From assembly GCF_050948175.1 (NCBI RefSeq), contig NW_027490507.1, positions 103,236 through 167,235 on the forward strand: a DNA stretch of 64,000 nucleotides, read 5' to 3'. Below, in pieces: positions 27,865 through 40,559 of this stretch; the stretch's first letter is position 1; each line of letters opens with the position of its first letter. Made by a program: the position numbers and the translations under genes. The notes under the pieces were generated by a model that saw only the letters and a list, made by a program, of their open reading frames with translations, had not been told where the DNA came from and ran no database searches. Origin of the DNA: Xylocopa sonorina (lineage: Eukaryota; Arthropoda; Insecta; Hymenoptera; Apidae).

Positions 27865-28143
27865 AATATGATTTGCGAAGTGTTATGCATTCCTCGTCTA
27901 CGATTCAAATGAATGTAAATGCGACACTTCCTTGCAAGGAAATAGCGTTTGCAGATGTCTACGTATCGAAGCAATAGGGTTCAAATGCTTCTTAAAACGC
28001 GATATCGCATCTCATTTCTATGTTTCATGGTAAGATATAATATGATTTGCGAAGTGTTATGCATTCCTCGTCTACGATTCAAATGAATGTAAATGCGACA
28101 CTTCCTTGCAAGGAAATAGCGTTTGCAGATGTCTACGTATCGT
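27789..28143 (+). repeat. Single-monomer tandem duplication
   Basis: Two adjacent units read the same, from GTATCGAAGCAATAGGGTTC (27789 and 27963) through the GCATTCCTCGTCTACGATTC subtype. They part where the second continues into GTATCGTAGCAATAGATTTC. This is a recent one-unit gain. Confidence 0.75.
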
Positions 28144-31141
28144 AGCAATAGATTTCTTATGATTCTTAAAACGCGATATCACATCTCATTTCTATGTTTC
28201 ATGGTAACATATAATATGATTAGCGGAGTGTTATGTATTCCTCGTCTACACTCCAAATGAATGTGAAAGCGACACTTCCTTGCAAGGAAATAGCGTTTGC
28301 GAATGTCTACCTATCGTAGCAATAGAGTTCTAATGCTTCTTAAAACGCGATATCGCATCTCATTTCTATGTTTCATGGTAAGATATAATATGATTTGCGA
28401 AGTGTCATGTATTCCTCGTCAACACTTCAAATGAATGTAAATGCGACACTTCCTTGCAAGGAAATAGAGTTTGCAAACGTCTACCTACCGTAGCAATAGA
28501 GTTCTAATGCTTCTTAAAACGCGGTATCGCATCTCATTTCTATGTTTCATGGTAAGATATATTATGTTTTGCGAAGTGTTATGTATTCCTCGTCTACACT
28601 TCAAATGAATGTAAATGCGACACTTGCTTGCAAGGAAATAGCGTTTGCAGATGTCTACGTATCGTTGCAATAGAGTTCTTATGATTCTTAAAACGCGATA
28701 TCGCATCTCATTTCTATGTTTCATGGTAAGGTATAATATGATTTGCGAAGTGTTATGTATCCGTCGTCTACACTTCAAATGAATGTAAATGCGACACTTT
28801 CTTGCAAGGAAATAGCGTTTGCAGATGTCTACGTATCGTAGTAATGGATTTCTGATGCTTCTTAAAACGCGATATCGCATGTCATTTCTATGTTTCATGG
28901 TAAGATATAATATGATTTGCGAAGTGTTATGTATTCCTCGTCTACACTTCAAATGAATGTAAATGCGACACTTCTTTGCAAGGAAATAGCGTTTGCAGAT
29001 GTCTACGTATCGTAGCAATAGAGTTCTTATGATTCTTAAAACGCGATATCGCATCTCATTTCTATGTTTCATGGTAAGGTATAATATGATTTGCGAAGTG
29101 TTATGTATTCCTCGTCTACACTTCAAATGAATGTTAATGGGACACTTCCTTGTAAGGGAATAGCGTTTGCAGATGTCTACCTATCGCAGCAATAGATTTG
29201 TAATGCTTCTTAGAACGCGATATCGCATCTCATTTCTATGTTTCATGGTAAGATATAATATGATTTGCGAAGTGTCATGTATTCCTCGTCTACACTTCAA
29301 GTGAATGTAAATGCGACACTTACTTGCAAGGAATTAGCGATGCAGATGTCTAGGTATCGTAGCAATAGAGTTCTAATGCTTCTTAAAACGCGATATCGCA
29401 TCTCATTTCTATGTTTCATGGTAAGATATAATATGATTTGCGAAGTGTTATGTATTCCTCGTCTACACTTCAAATGAATGTAAATGCGACACTTCCTTGC
29501 AAGGAAATAGCGTTTGCAGATGTATACGTATCGTAGCAATATAGTTCTTATGATTCTTAAAACGCGATATCGCATCTCATTTCTATGTTTCATGGTAAGG
29601 TATAATATGATTTGCGAAGTGTTATGTATTCCTCGTCTGCACTTCAAATGAATGTAAATGCGACACTTCCTTGTAAGGAAATAGCGTTTGCAGATGTCAA
29701 CCTATCGTAGCAATAGAGTTCCAATGCTTCTTAAAACGCGATATCTCATCTCATTTCTATGTTTCATGGTAAGATATAATATGATTTGCGAAGTGTCATG
29801 TATTCCTCGTCTACACTTCAAATGAATGTGAATGCGACACTTCCTTGCAAGGAAATAGCGTTTGCGAATGTCTACCTATCGTAGCAATAGTGTTCTAATG
29901 CTTCTTAAAACGCTGTATCGCATCTCATTTCTATGTTTCATGGTAAGATATATTATGATTTGCGAAGTGTTATGTATTCCTCGTCTACACTTCAAATGAA
30001 TGTAAATGCGACACTTCCCTGCAGGGAAATAGCGTTTACAGATGTCTACGTATCGTAGCAATAGAGTTCTTATGATTCTTAAAACGCGATATCACATCTC
30101 ATTTCTATGTTTCATGGTAAGATATAATGTGATTTGCGAAGTGTTATGTATTCCTCGTCTACACTTCAAATGAATGCGAATGCGACACTTCCTTGCAAGG
30201 AAATAGCGTTTGCGAATGTCTACCTATCGTAGCAATAGTGTTCTAATGCTTCTTAAAACGCGATATCGCATCTCATCTCTATGTTTCATGGTAAGATATA
30301 ATACGATTTGCGAAGTGTTATGTATTCCTCGTCTACACTTCAAATGAATGTAAATACGACACTTCCTTGCAAGGAAATAGCGTTTGCAGATGTCTACGTA
30401 TCGAAGCAGTAGGGTTCAAATGCTTCTTAAAACGCGATATCGCATCTCATTTCTATGTTTCATGGTAAGATATATTATGATTTGCGAAGTGTTATGTATT
30501 CCTCGTCTACACTTCAAATGAATGTAAATGCGACACTTACTTGCAAGGAAATAGCGTTTGCAGATGTCTACGTATCGTAGCAATAGAATTCTTATGATTC
30601 TTAAAACGCGATATCGCATCTCATTTCTATGTTTCATGGTAAGATATAATATGATTTGCGAAGTGTTATGTATTCCTCGTCTACACTTCAAATGAATGTG
30701 AATGCGAAACTTCCTCGCTAGGAAATAGCGTTTGCAGATGTCTACGTATCGTAGCAATAGATTTCTAATGCTTCTTAAAACGCGATATCGCATCTCATTT
30801 CTATGTTTCATGGTAAGATATAATATGAATTGCGAAGTGCCATGTATACCTCGTCTACACTTCAAATGAATGTAAATGCGACACTTCCTTGCAAGGAAAT
30901 AGCGTTTGCGAATGTCCATCTATCGTAGCAATAGTGTTCTAATGCTGCTTAAAACGCGATATCGCATCTCATTTCTATGTTTCATGGTAAGATATAATAT
31001 GATTTGCGAAGTGTTATGCATTCCTCGTCTACGATTCAAATGAATGTAAATGCGACACTTCCTTGCAAGGAAATAGCGTTTGCAGATGTCTACATATCGT
31101 AGCAATAGATTTCTTGTGATTCTTAAAACGCGATATCGCAT
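28144..31141 (+). repeat. Mosaic satellite segment with a type B unit at 29229
   Basis: Distinctive units include GTAGTAATGGATTTCTGATG at about 28839, ATCCGTCGTC at about 28760, GTTAATGGGACAC at about 29133, CGCTGTATCGC at about 29911 and CTGCAGGGAAATAG at about 30019. A stretch from 30416 to 30919 keeps one antisense frame open over several units. No non-satellite sequence is seen. Confidence 0.75.
29229..29401 (+). repeat. Type B monomer, copy 8
   Basis: It follows a GTTAATGGG unit ending CTTCTTAGAACGCG, and is followed by GTATACG as after copies 1 to 3. Confidence 0.92.
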
Positions 31142-31487
31142 CTCATTTCTATGTTTCATGGTAAGATATAATATGATTTGCGAAGTGTCATGTATTCCTC
31201 GTCTACACTTCAAGTGAATGTAAATGCGACACTTACTTGCAAGGAATTAGCGATGCAGATGTCTAGGTATCGTAGCAATAGAGTTCTAATGCTTCTTAAA
31301 ACGCGATATCGCATCTCATTTCTATGTTTCATGGTAAGATATAATATGATTTGCGAAGTGTCATGTATTCCTCGTCTACACTTCAAGTGAATGTAAATGC
31401 GACACTTACTTGCAAGGAATTAGCGATGCAGATGTCTAGGTATCGTAGCAATAGAGTTCTAATGCTTCTTAAAACGCGATATCGCAT
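31142..31487 (+). repeat. Tandem pair of type B monomers (2 x 173 bp)
   Basis: Units 31142-31314 and 31315-31487 are both type B and read the same base for base by eye. It is the only place where two type B units are adjacent; elsewhere at least one ordinary unit separates them. A local duplication of one unit explains it. Confidence 0.85.
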
Positions 31488-34120
31488 CTCATTCCTATGT
31501 TTCATGGTAAGATATAATATGATTTGCGAAGTGTTATGTATTCCTCGTCTACACTTCAAATGAATGTAAATGCGACACTTCCTTGCAAGGAAATAGCGTT
31601 TGCAGATGTCTACGTATAGTAGCAATAGTGTTCTTATGATTCTTAAAACGCGATATCGCATCTCATTTCTATGTTTCATGGTAAGATATAATATTCATTG
31701 CGAAGTGTTATGCATTCCTCGTCTACGATTGAAATGAATGTAAATGCGACACTTCCTTGCAAGGAAATAGCGTTTGCAGATGTCTACGTATCGTAGCAAT
31801 AGAGTTCAAATGCTTCTTAAAACGCGATATCGCATCTCATTTCTATGTTTCATGGTAAGATATAATATGATTTGCGAAGTGTTATGTATTCCTCGTCTAC
31901 ACTTCAAATGAATGTAAATGCGACACTTCCTTGCAAGGAAATAGCGTTTGCGAATGTCTACCTATCATAGCAATAGTGTTCTAATGCTTCTTAATACGCG
32001 ATATCGCATCTCATCTCTATGTTTCATGGTAAGATATAATATGATTTGCGAAGTGTTATGTATTCCTCGTCTACACTTCAAATGAATGTAAATGCGACAC
32101 TTCCTTGCAAGGAAATAGCGTTTGCGAATGTCTACCTATCATAGCAATAGTGTTCTAATGCTTCTTAATACGCGATATCGCATCTCATCTCTATGTTTCA
32201 TGGTAAGATATATTATGATTTGCGAAGTGTTATGTATTCCTCGTCTACACTTCAAATGAATGTAAATGCGACACTTCCTTGCAAGGAAATAGCGTTTGCA
32301 GATGTCTACGTATCGAAGCAATAGAGTTCAAATGCTTCTTAAAACGCGATATTGCATCTCATTTCTATGTTTCATGGTAAGATATATTATGATTTGCGAA
32401 GTGTTATGTATTCCTCGTCTACACTTCAAATGAATGTAAATGCGACACTTCCTTGCAAGGAAATAGCGTTTACAGATGTCTACGTATCGTAGCAATAGAG
32501 TTCTTATGATTCTTAAAACGCGATATCGCATCTCATTTCTATGTTTCATGGTAAGATATAATATGATTTGCGAAGTGTCATGTATTCCTCGTCTACACTT
32601 CAAATGAATAAGAATGCGAAACTTCCTCGCTAGGAAATAGCGTTTGCAGATGTCTACGTATCGTAGCAATAGATTTCTAATGCTTCTTAAAACGCGATAT
32701 CACATCTCATTTCTATGTTTCATGGTAAGATATAATATGAATTGCGAAGTGTCATGCATACCTCGTCTACACTTCAAATGAATGTAAATGCGACACTTCC
32801 TTCCAAGGAAATAGCGTTTGCGAATGTCTATCTATCGTAGCAATAGTGTTCTAATGCTGCTTAAAACGCGATCTCGCATCTCATTTCTATGTATCATGGT
32901 AAGATATAATATGATTTGCGAAGTGTTATGCATTCCTCGTCTACGATTCAAATGAATGTAAATGCGACACTTCCTTGCAAGGAAATAGCGTTTGCTGATG
33001 TCTACCTATCGTAGCAATAGAGTTCTAATGCTTCTTAAAACGCGATATCACATCTCATTTCTATGTTTCATGGTAAGATATAATATGAATTGCGAAGTGT
33101 CATGTATACCTCGTCTACACTTCAAATGAATGTAAATGCGACACTTCCTTGCAAGGAAATAGCGTTTGCGAATGTCTATCTATCGTAGCAATATTGTTCT
33201 AATGCTGCTTAAAACGCGATATCGCATCTCATTTCTATGTTTCATGGTAAGATATAATATGATTTGCGAAGTGTTATGCATTCCTCGTCTACGATTCAAA
33301 TGAATGTAAATGCGACACTTCCTTGCAAGGAAATAGCGTTTGCAGATGTCTACCTATCGTAGCAATAGAGTTCTAATGCTTCTTAAAACGCGATATCGCA
33401 TCTCATTTCTATGTTTCATGGTAAGATATAATATGATTTGCGAAGTGTCATGTATTCCTTGCCTATACTTCAAATGAATGTAAATGCGACAGTTCCTTGG
33501 TAGGAAATAGCGTTTGCAGATGTCTAGCTATCGTAGCAATAGAGTTCTAATGCTTCTTAAAACGCGATATCGCATCTCATTTCTATGTTTCATGGTCAGA
33601 TATAATATGATTTGCGAAGTGTTATGTATTCCTCGTCTACACTTCAAATGAATGTAAATGCGACACTTCCTTGCAAGGGAATAGCGTTTGCAGATGTCTA
33701 CGTATCGTAGCAATAGAGTTCTTATGATTCTTAAAACGCGATATCGCATCTCATTTCTATGTTTCATGGTAAGGTATAATATGATTTGCGAATTGTTATG
33801 TATTCCTCGTCTACACTTCAAATGAATGTTAATGCGACACTTCCTTGTAAGGGAATAGCGTTTGCAGATGTCTACCTATCGCAGCAATAGATTTGTAATG
33901 CTTCTTAAAACGCGATATCGCATCTCATTTCTATGTTTCATGGTAAGATATAATATGATTTGCGAAGTGTCATGTATTCCTCGTCTACACTTCAAGTGAA
34001 TGTAAATGCGACACTTACTTGCAAGGAATTAGCGATGCAGATGTCTAGGTATCGTAGCAATAGAGTTCTAATGCTTCTTAAAACGCGATATCGCATCTCA
34101 TTTCTATGTTTCATGGTAAG
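31488..34120 (+). repeat. Mosaic satellite segment
   Basis: About 31.31-31.99 kb matches about 22.44-23.12 kb (spacing 8871 bp). The CATAGCAATAGTG plus CTTCTTAATACGCG unit then appears twice in a row (about 31949 and 32123). Later units show AATAAGAATGCG at about 32608, TTCCTTCCAAGG at about 32811, GCGATCTCGC at about 32870 and a type B unit at 33924. Confidence 0.7.
33924..34096 (+). repeat. Type B monomer, copy 11 (copies 9 and 10 form the pair at 31142-31487)
   Basis: The next unit has AAATGGATGTAAGTGCG and TTCCTTCCAAGG, a combination repeated at about 36950. Confidence 0.92.
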
Positions 34121-34618
34121 ATATAATATGATTTGCGAAGTGTTATGTATTCCTCGTCTACACTTCAAATGGATGTAAGTGCGACACTTCCTTCCAAGGA
34201 AATAGCGTTTGCAGATGTCTACGTATCGTAGCAATAGAGTTCTTATGATTCTTATAGCGCGATATCGCATCTCATTTCTATGTTTCATGGTAAGGTATAA
34301 TATGATTTGCGAAGTGTTATGTATTCCTCGTCTGCACTTCAAATGAATGTAAATGCGACACTTCCTTGTAAGGAAATAGCGTTTGCAGATGTCAACCTAT
34401 CGTAGCAATAGAGTTTTAATGCTTCTTAAAACGCGATATCTCATCTCATTTCTATGTTTCATGGTAAGATATAATATGATTTGCGAAGTGTAATGTATTC
34501 CTCGTCTACACTTCAAATGAATGTGAATGCGACACTTCCTTGCAAGGAAATAGCGTTTGCCAATGTCTACCTATCGTAGCAATAGTGTTCTAATGCTTCT
34601 TAAAACGCGGTATCGCAT

Positions 34619-34791
34619 CTCATTTCTATGTTTCATGGTAAGATATATTATGATTTGCGAAGTGTTATGTATTCCTCGTCTACACTTCAAATGAATGTAA
34701 ATGCGACACTTACTTGCAAGGAATTAGCGATGCGGATGTCTAGGTATCGTAGCAATAGAGTTCTAATGCTTCTTAAAACGCGATATCGCAT
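34619..34791 (+). repeat. Type B-like monomer, copy 12
   Basis: It has the one-base-short AATTAGCGATGCGG form but keeps CTTCAAATGAATG and TATATTATG, so only its right half is type B. This suggests a hybrid formed within the monomer. Confidence 0.9.
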
Positions 34792-35487
34792 CTCATTTCT
34801 ATGTTTCATGGTAAGATATAATATGATTTGCGAAGTGTTATGTATTCCTCGTCTACACTTCAAATGAATGTAAATGCGACACTTCCTCGCAAGGAAATAG
34901 CGTTTGCAGATGTCTACGTATCGTGGCAATAGAGTTCTTATGATTCTTAAAACGCGATATCGCATCTCATTTCTATGTTTCATGGTAAGGTATAATATGA
35001 TTTGCGAAGTGTTATGTATTCCTCGTCTGCACTTCAAATGAATGTAAATGCGACACTTCCTTGTAAGGAAATAGCGTTTGCAAATGTCAATCTATCGTAG
35101 CAATAGAGTTCTAATGCTTCTTAAAACGCGATATCTCATCTCATTTCTATGTTTCATGGTAAGATATAATATGATTTGCGAAGTGTCATGTATTCCTCGT
35201 CTACACTTCAAATGAATGTGAATGCGACACTTCCTTGCAAGGAAATAGCGTTTGCGAATGTCTACCTATCGTAGCAATAGATTTCTTATGATTCTTAAAA
35301 CGCGATATCGCATCTCATTTCTATGTTTCATGGTAAGATATAATATTCATTGCGAAGTGTTATGTATTCCTCTTCTACACTTCAAATGAATGTAAATGCG
35401 ACACTTCCTTGCAAGGAAATAGCGTTTGCAGATGTCTACGTATCGTAGCAATAGATTTCTTATGATTCTTAAAACGCGATATCGCAT

Positions 35488-35659
35488 CTCATTTCTATGT
35501 TTCATGGTAAGATATAATATTCATTGCGAAGTGTTATGCATTCCTCGTCTACGATTGAAATGAATGTAAATGCGACACTTCCTTGCAAGGAAATAGCGTT
35601 TGCAGATGTCTGTATCGTAGCAATAGAGTTCAAATGCTTCTTAAAACGCGATATCGCAT
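35488..35659 (+). repeat. 172-bp monomer (2-bp deletion in dyad 2)
   Basis: GTCTGTATCG replaces GTCTACGTATCG, a loss of AC near 35611. It is the only 172-bp unit found and has no copy elsewhere, so it is probably a recent single event. Confidence 0.9.
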
Positions 35660-36181
35660 CTCATATCTATGTTTCATGGTAAGATTTAATATGATTTGCG
35701 AAGTGTTATGTATTCCTCGTCTACACTTCAAATGAATGTGAATGCGACACTTCCTTGCAAGGAAATAGCGTTTGCGAATGTCTACCTATCGTAGCAATAG
35801 TGTTCTAATGCTTCTTAAAACGCGGTATCGCATCTCATTTCTATGTTTCATGGTATGATATATTATGATTTGCGAAGTGTTATGTATTCCTCGTCTACAC
35901 TTCAAATGAATGTAAATGCGACACTTACTTGCAAGGAAATAGCGTTTGCAGATGTCTACGTATCGTAGCAATAGAGTTCAAATGCTTCTTAAAACGCGAT
36001 ATCGCATCTCATATCTATGTTTCATGCTAACATTTAATATGATTTGCGAAGTGTTATGTATTCCTCGTCTACACTTCAAATGAATGTAAATGCGACACTT
36101 CCTTGCAAGGAAATAGCGTTTGCAGATGTCTACGTATCGTAGCAATAGAGTTCTTATGATTCTTAAAACGCGATATCGCAT

Positions 36182-36355
36182 CTCATTTCTATGTTTCATG
36201 GTAAGGTATAATATGATTTGCGAAGTGTTATGTATTCCTCGTCTGCACTTCAAATGAATGTAAATGCGACACTTACTTGCAAGGAAATTAGCGATGCAGA
36301 TGTCTAGGTATCGTAGCAATAGAGTTCTAATGCTTCTTAAAACGCGATATCGCAT
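36182..36355 (+). repeat. 174-bp intermediate of the type B monomer
   Basis: It has TTACTTGC, AGCGATGCAG and GTCTAGGTATCG as in type B, but AAGGAAATTAGCG in place of AAGGAATTAGCG, so its length is 174. It could be an ancestral form, a back-insertion or a recombinant. Confidence 0.8.
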
Positions 36356-36899
36356 CTCATTTCTATGTTTCATGGTAAGATATAATATGATTTGCGAAGT
36401 GTTATGTATTCCTCGTCTACACTTCAAATGAATGTAAATGCGACACTTCCTTGCAAGGAAATAGCGTTTGCAGTTGTCAATCTATCGTAGCAATAGAGTT
36501 CTAATGCTTCTTAAAACGCGATATCTCATCTCATTTCTATGTTTCATGGTAAGATATAATATGATTTGCGAAGTGTCATGTATTCCTCGTCTACACTTCA
36601 AATGAATGTGAATGCGACACTTCCTTGCAAGGAAATAGCGTTTGCAGATGTCTACGTATCGTAGCAATAGAGTTCAAATGCTTCTTAAAACGCGATATCG
36701 CATCTCATTTCTATGTTTCATGGTAAGATATAATATGAATTGCGAAGTGTTATGTATTCCTCGTCTACACTTCAAATGAATGTAAATGCGACACATCCTT
36801 GCAAGGAAATAGCGTTTGCAGATGTCTACGTATCGTAGCAATAGAGTTCTTATGATTCTTAAAACGCGATATCGCATCTCATTTCTATGTTTCATGGTA

Positions 36900-38400
36900 A
36901 GATATAATATGATTTGCGAAGTGTTATGTATTCCTCGTCTACACTTCAAATGGATGTAAGTGCGACACTTCCTTCCAAGGAAATAGCGTTTGCAGATGTC
37001 TACGTATCGTAGCAATAGAGTTCTTATGATTCTTATAGCGCGATATCGCATCTCATTTCTATGTTTCATGGTAAGGTATAATATGATTTGCGAAGTGTTA
37101 TGTATTCCTCGTCTGCACTTCAAATGAATGTAAATGCGACACTTCCTTGTAAGGAAATAGCGTTTGCAGATGTCAACCTATCGTAGCAATAGAGTTTTAA
37201 TGCTTCTTAAAACGCGATATCTCATCTCATTTCTATGTTTCATGGTAAGATATAATATGATTTGCGAAGTGTCATGTATTCCTCGTCTACACTTCAAATG
37301 AATGTGAATGCGACACTTCCTTGCAAGGAAATAGCGTTTGCCAATGTCTACCTATCGTAGCAATAGTGTTCTAATCCTTCTTAAAACGCGGTATCGCATC
37401 TCATTTCTATGTTTCATGGTAAGATATATTATGATTTGCGAAGTGTTATGTATTCCTCGTCTACACTTCAAATGAATGTAAATGCGACACTTACTTGCAA
37501 GGAATTAGCGATGCGGATGTCTAGGTATCGTAGCAATAGAGTTCTAATGCTTCTTAAAACGCGATATCGCATCTCATTTCTATGTTTCATGGTAAGATAT
37601 AATATGATTTGCGAAGTGTTATGTATTCCTCGTCTGCACTTCAAATGAATGTAAATGCGACATTTCCTTGTAAGGAAATAGCGTTTGCAAATGTCAATCT
37701 ATCGTAGCAATAGAGTTCTAATGCTTCTTAAAACGCGATATCTCATCTCATTTCTATGTTTCATGGTAAGATATAATATGATTTGCGAAGTGTCATGTAT
37801 TCCTCGTCTACACTTCAAATGAATGTGAATGCGACACTTCCTTGCAAGGAAATAGCGTTTGCGAATGTCTACCTATCGTAGCAATAGTGTTCTAATGCTT
37901 CTTAAAACGCGGTATCGCATCTCATTTCTATGTTTCATGGTAAGATATATTATGATTTGCGAAGTGTTATGTATTCCTCGTCTACACTTCAAATGAATGT
38001 AAATGCGACACTTACTTGCAAGGAAATAGCGTTTGCAGATGTCTACGTATCGTAGCAATAGAGTTCAAATGCTTCTTAAAACGCGATATCGCATCTCATA
38101 TCTATGTTTCATGCTAACATTTAATATGATTTGCGAAGTGTTATGTATTCCTCGTCTACACTTCAAATGAATGTAAATGCGACACTTCCTTGCAAGGAAA
38201 TAGCGTTTGCAGATGTCTACGTATCGTAGCAATAGAGTTCTTATGATTCTTAAAACGCGATATCGCATCTCATTTCTATGTTTCATGGTAAGGTATAATA
38301 TGATTTGCGAAGTGTTATGTATTCCTCGTCTGCACTTCAAATGAATGTAAATGCGACACTTACTTGCAAGGAAATAGTGTTTGCAGATGTCTACGTATCG
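36900..38400 (+). repeat. Duplication E, right copy
   Basis: This is the partner of 34121-36355. Its right part runs into the 2610-bp tandem duplication, so the CATGCTAACAT unit is found three times (about 36025, 38111 and 40721). Confidence 0.75.
37400..37572 (+). repeat. Type B-like monomer, copy 13
   Basis: Same hybrid form as copy 12 (GATGCGGATG), 2781 bp downstream of it, within duplication E. Confidence 0.9.
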
Positions 38401-40559
38401 TAGCAATAGAGTTCTTATGATTCTTAGAACGCGATATCACATCTCATTCCTATGTTTCATGGTAAGATATAATATGATTTGCGAAGTGTTATGTATTCCT
38501 CTTCTACACTTCAAATGAATGTAAATGCGACACTTCCTTGCAAGGAAATAGCGTTTGCAGATGTCTACGTATCGTAGCAATAGATTTCTTATGATTCTTA
38601 AAACGCGATATCGCATCTCATTTCTATGTTTCATGGTAAGATATAATATTCATTGCGAAGTGTTATGCATTCCTCGTCTACGATTGAAATGAATGTAAAT
38701 GCGACACTTCCTTGCAAGGAAATAGCGTTTGCAGATGTCTACGTATCGTAGCAATAGAGTTCAAATGCTTCTTAAAACGCGATATCGCATCTCATATCTA
38801 TGTTTCATGGTAAGATTTAATATGATTTGCGAAGTGTTATGTATTCCTCGTCTACACTTCAAATGAATGTAAATGCGACACTTCCTTGCAAGGCAATAGC
38901 GTTTGCAGATGTCTACGTATCGTAGCAATAGTGTTCTTATGATTCTTAAAACGCGATATCGCATCTCATTTCTATGTTTCATGGTAAGGTATAATATGAT
39001 TTGCGAAGTGTTATGTATTCCTCGTCTGCACTTCAAATGAATGTAAATGCGACACTTCCTTGCAAGGAAATAGCGTTTGCGAATGTCTATCTATCGTAGC
39101 AATAGTGTTCTAATGCTGCTTAAAACGCGATATCGCATCTCATTTCTATGTTTCATGGTAAGATATAATATGATTTGCGAAGTGTTATGCATTCCTCGTC
39201 TACGATTCAAATGAATGTAAATGCGACACTTCCTTGCAAGGAAATAGCGTTTGCAGATGTCTACGTATCGTAGCAATAGATTTCTTATGATTCTTAAAAC
39301 GCGATATCACATCTCATTTCTATGTTTCATGGTAAGGTATAATATGATTAGCGAAGTGTTATGTATTCCTCGTCTACACTCCAAATGAATGTGAAAGCGA
39401 CACTTCCTTGCAAGGAAATAGCGTTTGCGAATGTCTACCTATCGTAGCAATAGAGTTCTACTGCTTCTTAAAACGCGATATCGCATCTCATTTCTATGTT
39501 TCATGGTAAGATATAATATGATTTGCGAAGTGTCATGTATTCCTCGTCTACACTTCAAATGAATGTAAATGCGACACTTCCTTGCAAGGAAATAGCGTTT
39601 GCAAACGTCTACCTACCGTAGCAATAGAGTTCCAATGCTTCTTAAAACGCGGTATCGCATCTCATTTCTATGTTTCATGGTAAGATATATTATGATTTGC
39701 GAAGTGTTATGTATTCCTCGTCTACACTTCAAATGAATGTAAATGCGACACTTACTTGCAAGGAAATAGCGTTTGCAGATGTCTACGTATCGTAGCAATA
39801 GAGTCCTTATGATTCTTAGAACGCGATATCGCATCTCATTTCTATGTTTCATGGTAAGATATAATATTCATTGCGAAGTGTTATGCATTCCTCGTCTACG
39901 ATTGAAATGAATGTAAATGCGACACTTCTTTGCAAGGAAATAGCGTTTGCAGATGTCTACGTATCGTAGCAATAGAGTTCAAATGCTTCTTAAAACGCGA
40001 TATCGCATCTCATTTCTATGTTTCATGGTAAGATATAATATGATTTGCGAAGTGTTATGTATTCCTCGTCTACACTTCAAATGAATGTAAATGCGACACA
40101 TCCTTGCAAGGAAATAGCGTTTGCAGATGTCTACGTATCGTAGCAATAGAGTTCTTATGATTCTTAAAACGCGATATCGCATCTCATTTCTATGTTTCAT
40201 GGTAAGATATAACATGATTTGCGAAGTGTCATGTATTCCTCGTCTACACTTCAAATGAATGTGAATGCGACACTTCCTTGCAAGGAAATAGCGTTTGCGA
40301 ATATCTACCTATCGTAGCAATAGTGTTCTAATGCTTCTTAAAACGCGGTATCGCATCTCATTTCTATGTTTCATGGTAAGATATATTATGATTTGAGAAG
40401 TGTTATGTATTCCTCGTCTACACTTCAAATGAATGTAAATGCGACACTTACTTGCAAGGAAATAGCGTTTGCAGATGTCTACGTATCGTAGCAATAGAGT
40501 TCTTATGATTCTTAGAACGCGATATCGCATCTCATTTCTATGTTTCATGGTAAGATATA
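37913..40559 (+). repeat. 15-monomer tandem duplication (2610 bp), first copy
   Basis: This matches 40523-43169 over 2647 bp with three mismatches seen: AATAGTG against AATAGCG at about 38378, GTATCGTAG against GTATAGTAG at about 38746, and TTCTACTGC against TTCTAATGC at about 39460. Identity is about 99.9%. The block holds many private markers (CATGCTAACAT, TTCTTAGAACG, CTCTTCTACAC, GAGTCCTTATG, GACACATCC, ATTTGAGAAG) in the same order. Confidence 0.93.

Larger units (their letters stand above)
34121..36355 (+). repeat. Duplication E, left copy
   Basis: The pieces correspond to about 36.90-38.40 kb: spacing 2781 bp for about 34.12-34.85 kb, 2607 bp for about 35.03-35.29 kb and 2087 bp for about 35.7-36.3 kb. 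Shared markers are AAATGGATGTAAGTGCG, TTATAGCGCG, GATGCGGATGTC, GCAAATGTCAATC and CATGCTAACATTTAATATG. Spacing falls by one monomer and then by three monomers minus two bases, so units were lost from the right copy or gained by this one. Confidence 0.75.
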
